Positions 53,750-62,233 of a stretch of DNA of 64,000 bases are shown here, one piece after another (position 1 is the first letter of the stretch; each line of letters opens with the position of its first letter). The DNA comes from Sulfuricurvum sp. (GTDB lineage Bacteria > Campylobacterota > Campylobacteria > Campylobacterales > Sulfurimonadaceae): NCBI RefSeq assembly GCF_028710345.1, contig NZ_JAQTUH010000007.1, positions 1 to 64,000 on the forward strand, read 5' to 3'. The notes below the pieces were generated by a model. The model had not been told where the DNA came from. It did no database searches and saw only the letters and a program-made list of their open reading frames with translations. Both the position numbers and the translations under genes were made by a program.

Positions 53750-54967
53750 ATGGTTATTACGAATGCACTCATTTGTGATGCACATTCAGAGATTAAAAGT
53801 GATGTTCGAATTGAGAATGGGGTGATTGTTGAAATAGGGCAATCGCTTCATGATGATGTAATGATTGATGGTTCGGGGTGTTATCTTCTTCCGGGGCTTG
53901 TTGATACCGATGTCAGACTTAAAGATTCACAACTTAGCCGTACTAACCTCGAAAAACTTTCACGCCGCGCTCTCAGTGGCGGGGTAAGTACGGTTGTACT
54001 CGCCAGTGATACAACACCGCGTATTGATAATGTAATTACATTAGAATTCGTTCAACAACACCGCAACCTTAAAAACGGAGCTTTGATTGAATCCACAGTG
54101 AGTGCTTTGAATGAATCGGGTACGTTAAGTAATATTGCGATTATGCTCACAAAAGGGTGTGTTGCTGTCCATACATCGACAATAGCCGATTATAACCTGA
54201 TTACTCGGATTGCCCAGTATGTGAAAATGGCGAATAAATCGCTTTTTTATAAAGCTGAGGAAAAAAGTTTTGTAGAGAGCGGTGTGATGGCGGATGGCTC
54301 TGTCGCAACCAAACTGGGATTACCGGGGATATCTCCCCTCTCCGAGATTGTCCACGTCGCTTCCATGATTGAGATAGCGCGTCATTTCGGGATTAAAATT
54401 GTCTTTAAAAGTATTACCGAGCCTCGTTCCGTTGAGCTGATTAGCGAAGCGCGTAAATTTGGTATCGATGTAATGTGTGAAGTCTCTATCCACCATCTGT
54501 TTAAAAATGATACGGCGTGCATAGGATTCGATACCGATGCCAAAATCAATCCTCCGCTCGTCAATGAAGCCAAACGGTTAGAACTGGTCGATGCACTACG
54601 CCGAGGGGATATTCACTCACTCACATCATTGCATCAACCAAACTCCGATATTTATAAAGATATCACCTTTTACGATGCCCATGTGGGGACAACATCGATT
54701 GCAGAGTATTTACCATTACTCTATACCTATCTTATAGAAACAGATATCATCAATATGTCAAAATTAGTAGAGGTAGCATCACGTACTCCATCAGAACAGA
54801 TTGGGGCAGATAAAGGGATAATCGCAGTAGGAAATAGTGCTGATTTAATCCTTTTTGATCCACGTAATACTACCCGAGTAGAGCATCACCACTCATTGTA
54901 TAAAAATGAAACGTTGAAAGGGAAAGTTGTGATGGCGATTTGCCGAGGGGAAGTGACGAAGTTTTAA
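53750..54967 (+). CDS. Dihydroorotase-like protein without the HxH metal site
   Basis: This 405-residue amidohydrolase-fold protein is related to PyrC. Known dihydroorotases have DxHxH near the start; here the block reads VDTDVR (residues 51-56), so both histidines are absent. SIHHLF and DADxKINPPL-type blocks remain. Such pseudo-dihydroorotases (PyrX-type) can be structural partners of aspartate carbamoyltransferase. No pyrB lies here. ATG 53750 has AGGAG upstream. It converges with the chorismate mutase gene, overlapping by 4 bp. Confidence 0.82.
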   Translation: MVITNALICDAHSEIKSDVRIENGVIVEIGQSLHDDVMIDGSGCYLLPGLVDTDVRLKDSQLSRTNLEKLSRRALSGGVSTVVLASDTTPRIDNVITLEFVQQHRNLKNGALIESTVSALNESGTLSNIAIMLTKGCVAVHTSTIADYNLITRIAQYVKMANKSLFYKAEEKSFVESGVMADGSVATKLGLPGISPLSEIVHVASMIEIARHFGIKIVFKSITEPRSVELISEARKFGIDVMCEVSIHHLFKNDTACIGFDTDAKINPPLVNEAKRLELVDALRRGDIHSLTSLHQPNSDIYKDITFYDAHVGTTSIAEYLPLLYTYLIETDIINMSKLVEVASRTPSEQIGADKGIIAVGNSADLILFDPRNTTRVEHHHSLYKNETLKGKVVMAICRGEVTKF

Positions 54968-55263
54968 AGTGACTTCGCATTCCTAAATTCTGCTATCTCT
55001 GCTTCCACCATCTCATCAATCATAATTTTATAAAGTTTTGTTAATAAATTTGGGGATACTCCAAATTCCATGGCACGATTACGGACACGATCCATCACCG
55101 CTTCCATCCGCTCATCTCCTTTGATCTCGTCGATAGATTGTTTAAACTTTGCCGCTTGTTTAACATAAGCATTTCGTGTAGCAATAAGCTCAACAATTTG
55201 GTCATCTAATTGGTCAATATATCTACGGAGTTCTTCTAAACTTTGACAATCTTCAGTTTTCAT
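54964..55263 (-). CDS. Chorismate mutase (AroQ class)
   Basis: This protein of about 99 residues is a single AroQ-type helical domain: LEELRRYIDQLDDQIVELIATRNAYVKQAAKFK, followed by an ERMEAVMDRVRNRA helix and an EMVEAEIAEF C-terminus. AroQ mutases convert chorismate to prephenate. The same fold also serves as isochorismate pyruvate-lyase. Start ATG 55263 has AAAGGAT 10 bases upstream. It is a stand-alone domain here. Confidence 0.85.
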   Translation of the reverse strand: MKTEDCQSLEELRRYIDQLDDQIVELIATRNAYVKQAAKFKQSIDEIKGDERMEAVMDRVRNRAMEFGVSPNLLTKLYKIMIDEMVEAEIAEFRNAKSL

Positions 55264-55375
55264 GTGAGTAATATCCTTTAGAATTATGGTTTGCATATCA
55301 TACCATTATAATAGTAAAAGTAGTGCTAAAATAGGTGCTACAGGAAGGTAATAACATTTTTATCACATACTTTTT

Positions 55376-55381
55376 TATAAT
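55376..55381 (+). promoter_or_regulatory. Likely -10 box for the fccB operon
   Basis: TATAAT lies 108 bases before the fccB-like ATG in a 192-bp AT-rich gap. It is the only perfect -10 in the gap and would give a leader of about 95 bases. Confidence 0.35.
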
Positions 55382-55488
55382 AAACTCTTATTTGGTGTTT
55401 TTAAACTCATTTTATATATTCTTATAAATCTTTAAGCTTATCAAGACTAGTATGCTCTTACTTTAAAAGAAACAGGAGAAGACCCAAC

Positions 55489-56898
55489 ATGAACATTTCA
55501 AGACGTGATTTATTTAAGTTTGCAGGACTTAGTGCTGCAGCTGCCGCAGTCAGCGGATGTAGTACTAAAGCATTTGATCCACTTCCCGCGAAAGCAGCAG
55601 CACCTGCTAGTGTTATGCTCGGTAAGCATCAAGTAGTTGTTATTGGTGGTGGTTTCGGTGGTTTGACAGTTGCCAAAGAACTCAAAAAGATTGATCCTAA
55701 ATTTGATGTTGCGATTATTGAAAAAAATGATAGTTTTATGTCATGCCCATTCTCAAACTGTAATCTTGGTGGAATCCAAGGTGTTAACCTTGGTACATTA
55801 ACACATGACTATTCTCAAGCAGTTGAGGCAAATGGTTATGGTATGTTGACGGCAGTCGTTACAGGGATCGATCGCGTAAACAAAATCGTGTATACCTCTA
55901 AAGGTTCAGTAGTGTACGACATCTTGGTTTTGGCTCCAGGTATTGATTACAATTACAAAGGACAATTTCCAACATGGGATGCGGCAAAAATTGCAAAAGC
56001 TAAACGTTTAACTCCAGCTGCATTGGTTCCGGGTGGCGAGCATATCGCATTGGATCGTATGGTTAAAAACATGGAAGATGGTGATGTAGTTATTACTGTA
56101 CCGGCAGGTAAATACCGTTGTCCTCCTGCACCGTTTGAGCGTGCAAGTATGATTGCTAACTACATGAAAAAAGAGGGGATTAAAGGTAAGGTAATTATCT
56201 TGAATGAAACTGCTGAAGTAGCAAAAGGGGCAGCATTTAAAGAAACTTGGAAAGATCTCTATGCCGGTGTTGTTGAGCACATGGATAACTGTAAAATTGT
56301 AGATGTTGATTTTGCTAAGAAAGAGATTACTTACGTTCAAACAGTTTTTGCTAGTAAAGATGATACAGAAGGTGTTAAAACAACCAAAACACAAAAATAC
56401 GGTATTTTCAATTTCATTCCACACAATATGTCTAATCCGGTCATTGAAATGTCAGGTGTTGCTACTACTGCTGATGGATTCAAAAAAGTTAAAATGGCAA
56501 CAAGTGCTGAAAAACCGGTTTCATTTCAAACAGCTACAGATACGTCTGTATATGCAGTTGGTGATGTTGTTGGTCATAAAATTCCACCAAGTGGTCAATC
56601 AGCTATTTGGTCAGGTAAAGAGTGTGCAAAAGAGATCGCTCACGTCCTTCATGGTAAATCGTACAGTGTTGCCTCAGCTCTTCCGTATAAAAGTGCAAAC
56701 GTATGTTACTCAATGGTAAATGGCAATCCTGAAGAAGCTATCATGGTTAATCATGAATTTATGGTTGACGGTCCGGTTATCGGAAGTAAAGGGTCTGTTC
56801 CAAAAGGGGATACAGTTAACGACAAATTTCGCTCAACTGGTCTAGGAAAAGCAACGCACGATTGGTACAAAGGTGCTATGAGAGATTTGTTTAGTTAA
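55489..56898 (+). CDS. FccB-like flavoprotein (sulfide dehydrogenase family), Tat-exported
   Basis: This 469-residue FAD protein has a Tat signal (R5-R6, SRRDLFKF) ending in VSGC (C24), so it may be a Tat lipoprotein. The FAD motif is GGGFGG (53-58). Cysteines C86 and C91 lie in SCPFSNCN, and C211 lies in KYRCPPAPFERA, the FccB-type redox cysteine region; another follows in ANVCYSM. FccB oxidises sulfide and passes electrons to a cytochrome. No diheme FccA is adjacent; instead a Rieske protein and a cytochrome c'-like gene follow. ATG 55489 has AGGAG upstream. Confidence 0.85.
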   Translation: MNISRRDLFKFAGLSAAAAAVSGCSTKAFDPLPAKAAAPASVMLGKHQVVVIGGGFGGLTVAKELKKIDPKFDVAIIEKNDSFMSCPFSNCNLGGIQGVNLGTLTHDYSQAVEANGYGMLTAVVTGIDRVNKIVYTSKGSVVYDILVLAPGIDYNYKGQFPTWDAAKIAKAKRLTPAALVPGGEHIALDRMVKNMEDGDVVITVPAGKYRCPPAPFERASMIANYMKKEGIKGKVIILNETAEVAKGAAFKETWKDLYAGVVEHMDNCKIVDVDFAKKEITYVQTVFASKDDTEGVKTTKTQKYGIFNFIPHNMSNPVIEMSGVATTADGFKKVKMATSAEKPVSFQTATDTSVYAVGDVVGHKIPPSGQSAIWSGKECAKEIAHVLHGKSYSVASALPYKSANVCYSMVNGNPEEAIMVNHEFMVDGPVIGSKGSVPKGDTVNDKFRSTGLGKATHDWYKGAMRDLFS

Positions 56899-56914
56899 AT
56901 CTAAGTATGTCCAT

Positions 56915-56960
56915 CGTCATTCAGCCTTTTTCGTTCCTACTCTCCCGAGTGGGAATGACG
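56915..56960. repeat. Dispersed palindromic element with CGTCATTC/GAATGACG ends
   Basis: CGTCATTC (56915-56922) and GAATGACG (56953-56960) are perfect inverted ends of a 46-bp element in the 123-bp gap between the FccB-like and Rieske genes. The inner half has ACTC/GAGT pairing. The ends match the element at 61.1 kb. Confidence 0.65.
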
Positions 56961-57021
56961 TTAAAATTTACAAAAAACCTGCTAAACTACACATCACGAA
57001 ATCATTCACACGGAAATTATC

Positions 57022-57747
57022 ATGGATAGAAGAAATTTTTTAAAAGTCATTGCTGGAGCAACAGTTATTGCAGTCAATCCTTCATTGATTAAAGGGACCC
57101 TTTATGCGGCTGATGGTACGTTATATCAAGCGTATGAGAAAGCTCAATTAGTAGATGGAGCAGGAAAGCCTATCAAAGCTACTACACTCGAAAAAGAGGT
57201 AACCTATATTTTTAACTACCCGTATGCTTCAACTCCTTGTATGTTGATTAATCTTCCAAACTCTACTAATAAAGATGTTGATCTAAGTTCTGAAAATGGG
57301 GAAAAGTATATTTGGAAAAGTGGAGTAGGTAAAGAGCGTACAGTTGTAGCATACAGTGCAATTTGTGCACATCAGTTGACACATCCTACCCCAGCTGATA
57401 GTTTTATCGCTTATGTGCCATTAGCTAAAAAAACAATGGCATATGAAAAAAGTGGTGTTATTGTTTGTTCGTCTCACCTCTCTGCTTACGATGCTGCTGC
57501 CGGTGCTAAAGTTTTAGGTGGTGCAGCAACGCAACCGCTCGCTTCAGTTGTATTGGAAGTAGCATCGGATGATACTATCTGGGCCGTTGGAGTTTTAGGT
57601 TCGGATAAATTTCAAGACTATTTTAAATCATTTAAACCAGAGCTTAAACAGTTTTATAATGGTCCGGCAGAAGCAAAAAAACTTGTCTCTATTTCGGCTA
57701 AAACCGTTAAACTTACTGAGTTTTCAAAAGAATTGATTCAATACTAA
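57022..57747 (+). CDS. Tat-exported Rieske iron-sulfur protein
   Basis: This 241-residue protein has a Tat signal (DRRNFLKVIAG, R3-R4), then a Rieske domain with C115-A-H117 and C149-S-S-H152 as the [2Fe-2S] ligands. The cysteines that form a disulfide in bc1-type Rieske proteins are absent, so a lower potential is likely, as in arsenite oxidase small subunits. Its position between FccB-like and cytochrome c genes suggests it is an electron-transfer partner for sulfide oxidation. Confidence 0.85.
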   Translation: MDRRNFLKVIAGATVIAVNPSLIKGTLYAADGTLYQAYEKAQLVDGAGKPIKATTLEKEVTYIFNYPYASTPCMLINLPNSTNKDVDLSSENGEKYIWKSGVGKERTVVAYSAICAHQLTHPTPADSFIAYVPLAKKTMAYEKSGVIVCSSHLSAYDAAAGAKVLGGAATQPLASVVLEVASDDTIWAVGVLGSDKFQDYFKSFKPELKQFYNGPAEAKKLVSISAKTVKLTEFSKELIQY

Positions 57748-57758
57748 AAGGAGAATGG

Positions 57759-58187
57759 ATGAAAAAGATTTTAGTAACCATAGCACTTTCTGCATTTGTA
57801 GCAAGTTCTATCTATGCAACAGACAAATCTAAATCACAAGATAACGATCATCGTACAATGCTGATGAAAGATATGCGTACCATGTTAGAAGCAATGGAAC
57901 AGATTCAACGAGGTGGACTTTACAGCTCAACAGATGAGATGAAAATAGGGGTAAAAAAACTTCAAGGTACTCTTAAAACATTAGAGAGTGATGAGGTAAA
58001 ATGGATTTTGCCAAAAGATCAAAAATATGCATACCAATTTGCTCAAAAGACAGCGAGTATGTTACATCTCTATTCTAATGATATGATAAGTTCAATTGAA
58101 GCCGGTCGGATGGATGATGCTCTAGAAGATTACTCGCAGCTTTTAAAGCAGTGTACATCTTGTCATATTCGTATCCGCAACTGGTAA
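57759..58187 (+). CDS. Cytochrome c'-like monoheme protein
   Basis: This 142-residue protein has a signal peptide (1-20, SIYA|TD), a mostly helical body and a C-terminal heme motif CTSCH (132-136). Heme at the very C-terminus after four helices is the pattern of cytochrome c' and related proteins. It follows the Rieske gene by 11 bp and probably accepts its electrons. The axial ligation cannot be told. Confidence 0.82.
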   Translation: MKKILVTIALSAFVASSIYATDKSKSQDNDHRTMLMKDMRTMLEAMEQIQRGGLYSSTDEMKIGVKKLQGTLKTLESDEVKWILPKDQKYAYQFAQKTASMLHLYSNDMISSIEAGRMDDALEDYSQLLKQCTSCHIRIRNW

Positions 58188-58205
58188 TTACATTTTCTTC
58201 ACTAT

Positions 58206-58223
58206 CCTCTCAATTTTGAGAGG
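58206..58223 (+). terminator. Hairpin after the cytochrome c' gene
   Basis: CCTCTCAA (58206-58213) pairs perfectly with TTGAGAGG (58216-58223) over a 2-base loop, 18 bases past the stop. It is followed by TTGCTAATATAT, a weak U-rich tail. Confidence 0.55.
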
Positions 58224-58515
58224 TTGCTAATATATAAATCTTTTATATTTCATAACCAATTAATTTTTTAATTATCGTCTAAAATTTATAGAGTATATGC
58301 TTTATAATATTTATTTTTTGAATATCTAATAGTCATAAAATCCCTTAGTATAAGTAAATGACGATTTAATCACAATTTTATCAAACATACTTACAAAATT
58401 GTTACTCTATCACTAAAAACTATATAACATAAAGAGTTATTTAAGAAATGAATGGTAAACTGCTCTCATGATCCTATAAGATTAACTTATTTGGACGGCT
58501 TTAGAAGGAGAAGGA
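58224..58515 (+). promoter_or_regulatory. AT-rich leader of the porin gene
   Basis: These 292 bases carry no ORF I can support. TATAAT at 58303-58308 is a possible -10 box, which would give a leader of about 200 bases. AAGGAGAAGG just before the ATG is a strong ribosome site. A long leader suggests post-transcriptional control of the porin. Confidence 0.35.
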
Positions 58516-59847
58516 ATGAAATTAGGAAAATTGAGTTTAGTTGCTGTAATGGCATTGGGAACAAGCGTATACGCTCTTGATGATATTAAAGTAGATGGTG
58601 AAGCAAAACTTTGGTATCAAACATCTGAATTTTCTGGTGCGGGTGCGGGTGCAACTACATCACAAAGTTTTTTTGATCATAACACAAACTCATCTGCTGA
58701 AGCAAGATTGAGTGTAGGTGCTTCTGCAAAACTACTTCAAAACATCAGTGGTGCAGTTAAAATGACAGCACTTTCAACACTTGGTCTTGAAAATAATTTG
58801 GTTGGAGCCGTTCCAGCTGCTAAATACAATAATTCAGGTGCGTTAGCAGCTGGTCAATTAAATGATCAAGCATGGATGGAAGTTGCTAATTTAAAATATG
58901 CTCAAAAAGAGTTCGATGTAGCAATGGGACGTATGGCGCTTCAAACTCCTCTTTGTTTCACAGAATCATGGAACGTCGTTGACAATACGTTTGAAGCGGC
59001 TGTAGCGCATGGTTATTTCTTGCCTGATACTATTTTAGCAGCTGCATGGGTTGGAAAACATAATGGTGTTGGCTTGCTTCCAGCAACAGGTCGTGGTACA
59101 ACGGTAGCAAACGGTGGAGCATTTAGTACATTTGGTAGTGATGGTGCGTATGCGTTTGCAGCGATTAATAAATCTGTTCCAAATACAACTTTTCAAGGAT
59201 GGTATTACAATGTACCAAGTATTGCAGATGCATATTGGTTGCAAGCAGATACAAAATTGATGGGTATGATTGATCTTGGAGCACAATTTGCAGGTATGAT
59301 GCCTAAGCTTGGTAACAATACAGTAATTGCTGCTGGATATCCATCTGGAGCTGAAAATCTTGATGTGGTTAAAAAAGATTCAAATGTTTTGGCTGTTAAA
59401 GCTGCCGTTGATGTTTCTGGTGTAAATGTTTATGCAGCGTATTCAAAAGTTAGTACTGGTACTCTTGGATTTGCAAACGTTGCTACAGGAGACAAAACAA
59501 TGCTTTATACCGGTCTTGGAAGTGTCTATATGGATGGCGAAATTGTAGCAGCACCAGATACTAAAGCGTTTAAAGTTGGGGCTTCTACAAAAATGGTTCC
59601 AGGTGTAACTCTTTCGACAAGTTATTGTTCTGCTAAAGTAGGTGCTAATAGTGGAGCACTTGGTGCAGTTGCTCGTGCTGCAACTACTGATACTGATTTT
59701 TCTGCATGGGATGTTGTTGCAAATACAAAAGTTGGAATGCTCGATTTGACAGCTATTTATACATCATTTGATAAAGATGTTAAAGCGACAGATACTACAG
59801 ATAAAACAACCGATACACTTCGTATTATTGCTTCTTTGAAATTCTAA
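58516..59847 (+). CDS. Major outer-membrane porin of Campylobacterota type
   Basis: This 443-residue protein has a signal peptide (about 1-20, SVYA|LDD). The mature chain is Gly/Ala/Thr-rich with alternating strand pattern and ends LRIIASLKF, the aromatic end of outer-membrane barrels. Blocks such as FDVAMGRMALQTPLCFTESW and FEAAVAHGYFLPDT recur in Campylobacterota porins. It is probably abundant, consistent with its strong ribosome site. Substrate preference is unknown. Confidence 0.85.
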   Translation: MKLGKLSLVAVMALGTSVYALDDIKVDGEAKLWYQTSEFSGAGAGATTSQSFFDHNTNSSAEARLSVGASAKLLQNISGAVKMTALSTLGLENNLVGAVPAAKYNNSGALAAGQLNDQAWMEVANLKYAQKEFDVAMGRMALQTPLCFTESWNVVDNTFEAAVAHGYFLPDTILAAAWVGKHNGVGLLPATGRGTTVANGGAFSTFGSDGAYAFAAINKSVPNTTFQGWYYNVPSIADAYWLQADTKLMGMIDLGAQFAGMMPKLGNNTVIAAGYPSGAENLDVVKKDSNVLAVKAAVDVSGVNVYAAYSKVSTGTLGFANVATGDKTMLYTGLGSVYMDGEIVAAPDTKAFKVGASTKMVPGVTLSTSYCSAKVGANSGALGAVARAATTDTDFSAWDVVANTKVGMLDLTAIYTSFDKDVKATDTTDKTTDTLRIIASLKF

Positions 59848-59863
59848 GAATTTCTCTTTTTCT

Positions 59864-59880
59864 GGGCCTTTGGGCCCTTT
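59864..59880. terminator. GC-rich hairpin after the porin gene
   Basis: GGGCC (59864-59868) pairs with GGCCC (59873-59877) over TTTG, followed by TTT. T-rich runs on both sides (TTTCTCTTTTTCT upstream) make it a likely terminator for the porin and possibly for the convergent radical SAM gene. Confidence 0.65.
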
Positions 59881-59934
59881 CGATTTTCCTTATATAAAGC
59901 TTTTCGCACTAGAATTCGTCACTCTAGTGCACTT

Positions 59935-61575
59935 TTAGACTCTTTTTTCTTGCCGTTTTGGCGTAATACTCTTTTCATTTTTTTGATGCATTGTGTGTGA
60001 TGATTGTCTCAAGAAAAACGGGATCGTTTTTTCAGGGCGTTTTGCTAAATCGTCGATTAATGCTTCTTCAACGTTCTCTTTTTCATGGTATTGGAGGAGA
60101 TAGGTGTGTAATAGCATAATTTGGCGTTCTAATGATATTTTCCATGTGGATAGGGTTTGGGTATAGATCCATTCGCTGAAGGCGTAGAAGCTTTTAAAGA
60201 CACTTGTTTCGTCACTGCGAGGCATAGTCGTGGCAATCCACAATAATTTTACAGTTTTATCAAAACTCCCGCTATTGTAAAAAATATCCCAAAATCGTGC
60301 GAATCGTTTCATCTTTTGTATCTGCTCAAAACTGAGCAGATTGTTTTGGAGGATATCGTAGGGAGGTGTGTCGCTATAAATCATCCCGTGCTCTTTATCA
60401 TGCCGTGATAGGGTGGTTCCTGAGAGATTTTTCAAGATGCCGATTTGGATTTCACTGTGGGTGAGAGAGACAAGCTTATCCAGATTACGACCGAATCCCT
60501 CTAATGTTTCACCCGGTAATCCGACGATGAGATCGAGGTGCATGTGTGAGGAGGTCTCATTTTCTAAAAAGCGGATGTTCTCATAGATTTTTTCGACACG
60601 TAAGGGGCGGTTTATCCCTTTAGCTATCACAGGATCGAGTGTTTGAATACCGATTTCGAGTTGCAATGAACCTGCGGGGAATCGGGCAATTTTTTCTTTG
60701 AGTACATCGGGGAAATGATCGGGTATCACTTCGAAATGGGCAAAGTAGGGGGGCTCTTTAGAGAGAAAAAAGTCCAAAATACGGTTAGCAAAGGTCATAT
60801 TGAGATTGAAGGTACGGTCGATGAATTTGAAACTTCGTGCACCCCGTTGCCAAAGTGTTTCAAACTCTTCGAGCAGTTCATCGAGGGGAAAATTACGCAC
60901 TTTTTCATCGATGGAGGAGAGGCAAAACTCACACTCGAAGGGACAGCCGCGTGATGCTTCGACGTAGAGGGTGCGGTTGGCAATATCTTCATCACTGTAG
61001 GCACGGTAGGGCATGGTAATGGATTTGAGATCAACCATAGGGGCTTTGATGAAATGGGGCTTTCCCTTCGTCATTCCCGCGAAGGCGGGAATCCAGCTTT
61101 TTTCTTTGGGATGGCTTTCAGAAGAGATGCTAGATCCTGAATCAAGTTCAGGATGACGAGCTAGATTCCCGCCTTCGCGGGAATGACGAGAGGATAATAT
61201 CTCCTTACACAACTCATAAAATGCCACCTCCCCCTCGCCACTGATGATATAGTCAGCTTTTGAAAAATCAACACGGTGGGGAAGATGTCCCGCTTCAGGG
61301 CCACCGAGGACGATGATGATTTCGGGTGAGACTTTTTTGAGTATCTCGATGAGTTGAGCGGTTTCCGATGCATTCCAGATATAGACACTGATCCCAATGA
61401 TACGTGGAGAGTGTTTGAGAATCTCTTCCGCGATGGTTTGGATTTGTTCATTGATAGTAAATTCAACGATTAGTGCATCGTTTTGGTATTCATGGAGATT
61501 GGCATAGAGATAGCGAAGTCCAAGTGCGCTGTGGGCATATCGGGCATTGAGAGTGGTGAGTAAAATAGTACTCAT
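59935..61575 (-). CDS. B12-binding radical SAM protein carrying a palindromic insert
   Basis: This 546-residue protein has a cobalamin-binding-like N-terminus (about 1-120; GISVYIWN, VLGGPEAGH), then residues 130-169 encoded exactly by a 120-bp palindromic element, then the radical SAM core with C211-x3-C215-x2-C218 (RGCPFECEFC), and a C-terminal DUF4080-like region. Without the insert it would be about 506 residues, a common size for this family. The element lies between the two domains and keeps the frame, so the protein may still work. It overlaps the ParA-like gene by 4 bp. Confidence 0.85.
   Translation of the reverse strand: MSTILLTTLNARYAHSALGLRYLYANLHEYQNDALIVEFTINEQIQTIAEEILKHSPRIIGISVYIWNASETAQLIEILKKVSPEIIIVLGGPEAGHLPHRVDFSKADYIISGEGEVAFYELCKEILSSRHSREGGNLARHPELDSGSSISSESHPKEKSWIPAFAGMTKGKPHFIKAPMVDLKSITMPYRAYSDEDIANRTLYVEASRGCPFECEFCLSSIDEKVRNFPLDELLEEFETLWQRGARSFKFIDRTFNLNMTFANRILDFFLSKEPPYFAHFEVIPDHFPDVLKEKIARFPAGSLQLEIGIQTLDPVIAKGINRPLRVEKIYENIRFLENETSSHMHLDLIVGLPGETLEGFGRNLDKLVSLTHSEIQIGILKNLSGTTLSRHDKEHGMIYSDTPPYDILQNNLLSFEQIQKMKRFARFWDIFYNSGSFDKTVKLLWIATTMPRSDETSVFKSFYAFSEWIYTQTLSTWKISLERQIMLLHTYLLQYHEKENVEEALIDDLAKRPEKTIPFFLRQSSHTMHQKNEKSITPKRQEKRV
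61069..61188. repeat. 120-bp palindromic element inside a coding region
   Basis: The 29-base ends (61069-61097 and 61160-61188) are inverted repeats matching at 28 of 29 positions, starting CGTCATTCCC and ending GGGAATGACG. The centre has the stem TCCTGAA/TTCAGGA. The length is exactly 40 codons and the boundaries fall on codon boundaries of the radical SAM gene. Confidence 0.9.
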
Positions 61576-62156
61576 GCTTTAGGAGCCTGAAAGTATTGAC
61601 CCTCGGTGGTAAAAAGTTTGAGTATTTTATTGTATTCGCTGTAGGCTTGACGATAAAGATGTTGATTTTGTTTGCTCGATTCAAAGAATTGTGTTGCACT
61701 AAGCCCCGATTCGAGAGCATTTTTGAGAAGTTTGGTACGACGGAGGTAGGTAAAGGCGAGATTGGGAAAATGTTCGTGGATTTTTGCTTTAATCATGATT
61801 GCATCGTTAGGATTATCAATCATATTGGCAAAAACGAGGATAGTCTTTTCGGAATATTTTTTGATAAAAATTAAACTTTTCATAATGGAGTTCAGATCAT
61901 TAGTGGTGGGGAGTAAAATGATATCCGAAGCACGCAAAATCTCATCAGCATGGTCAGCGTCAAATCCACCAAAATCGTAGACGGTGTCAGGGTAGAGGGG
62001 GATTTTTTTTGGGTAGTAGCGGGCATTGTTGTATTTATTGAGAGCTACGGACATATCGTTCGTTGCGTAACGGTATCCAAGGTCTTTTGCGAGAGAGAAT
62101 GCGAGGGAGGTTTTGCCCACCCCCCCTTTTGTTGATGCGATAGAGATAATAGCCAT
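61572..62156 (-). CDS. ParA/MinD-like ATPase
   Basis: This protein of about 194 residues has the deviant Walker A STKGGVGKTS (residues 8-17) with the signature lysine K10, and a Walker A' region VYDFGGFD in place of the usual DTPP-like motif. ParA-type proteins position cargo or partition DNA. No parB or origin is nearby. ATG 62156 puts the P-loop at the N-terminus; an ATG 27 bases upstream at 62183 is possible. It is coupled to the radical SAM gene by a 4-bp overlap. Confidence 0.8.
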   Translation of the reverse strand: MAIISIASTKGGVGKTSLAFSLAKDLGYRYATNDMSVALNKYNNARYYPKKIPLYPDTVYDFGGFDADHADEILRASDIILLPTTNDLNSIMKSLIFIKKYSEKTILVFANMIDNPNDAIMIKAKIHEHFPNLAFTYLRRTKLLKNALESGLSATQFFESSKQNQHLYRQAYSEYNKILKLFTTEGQYFQAPKA

Positions 62157-62233
62157 ACGATTCCATACAATATATTTGTGCAACTATAACCTTAATACGC
62201 TATACTTGAGCTAAAACTATAAAGTGATCCATC

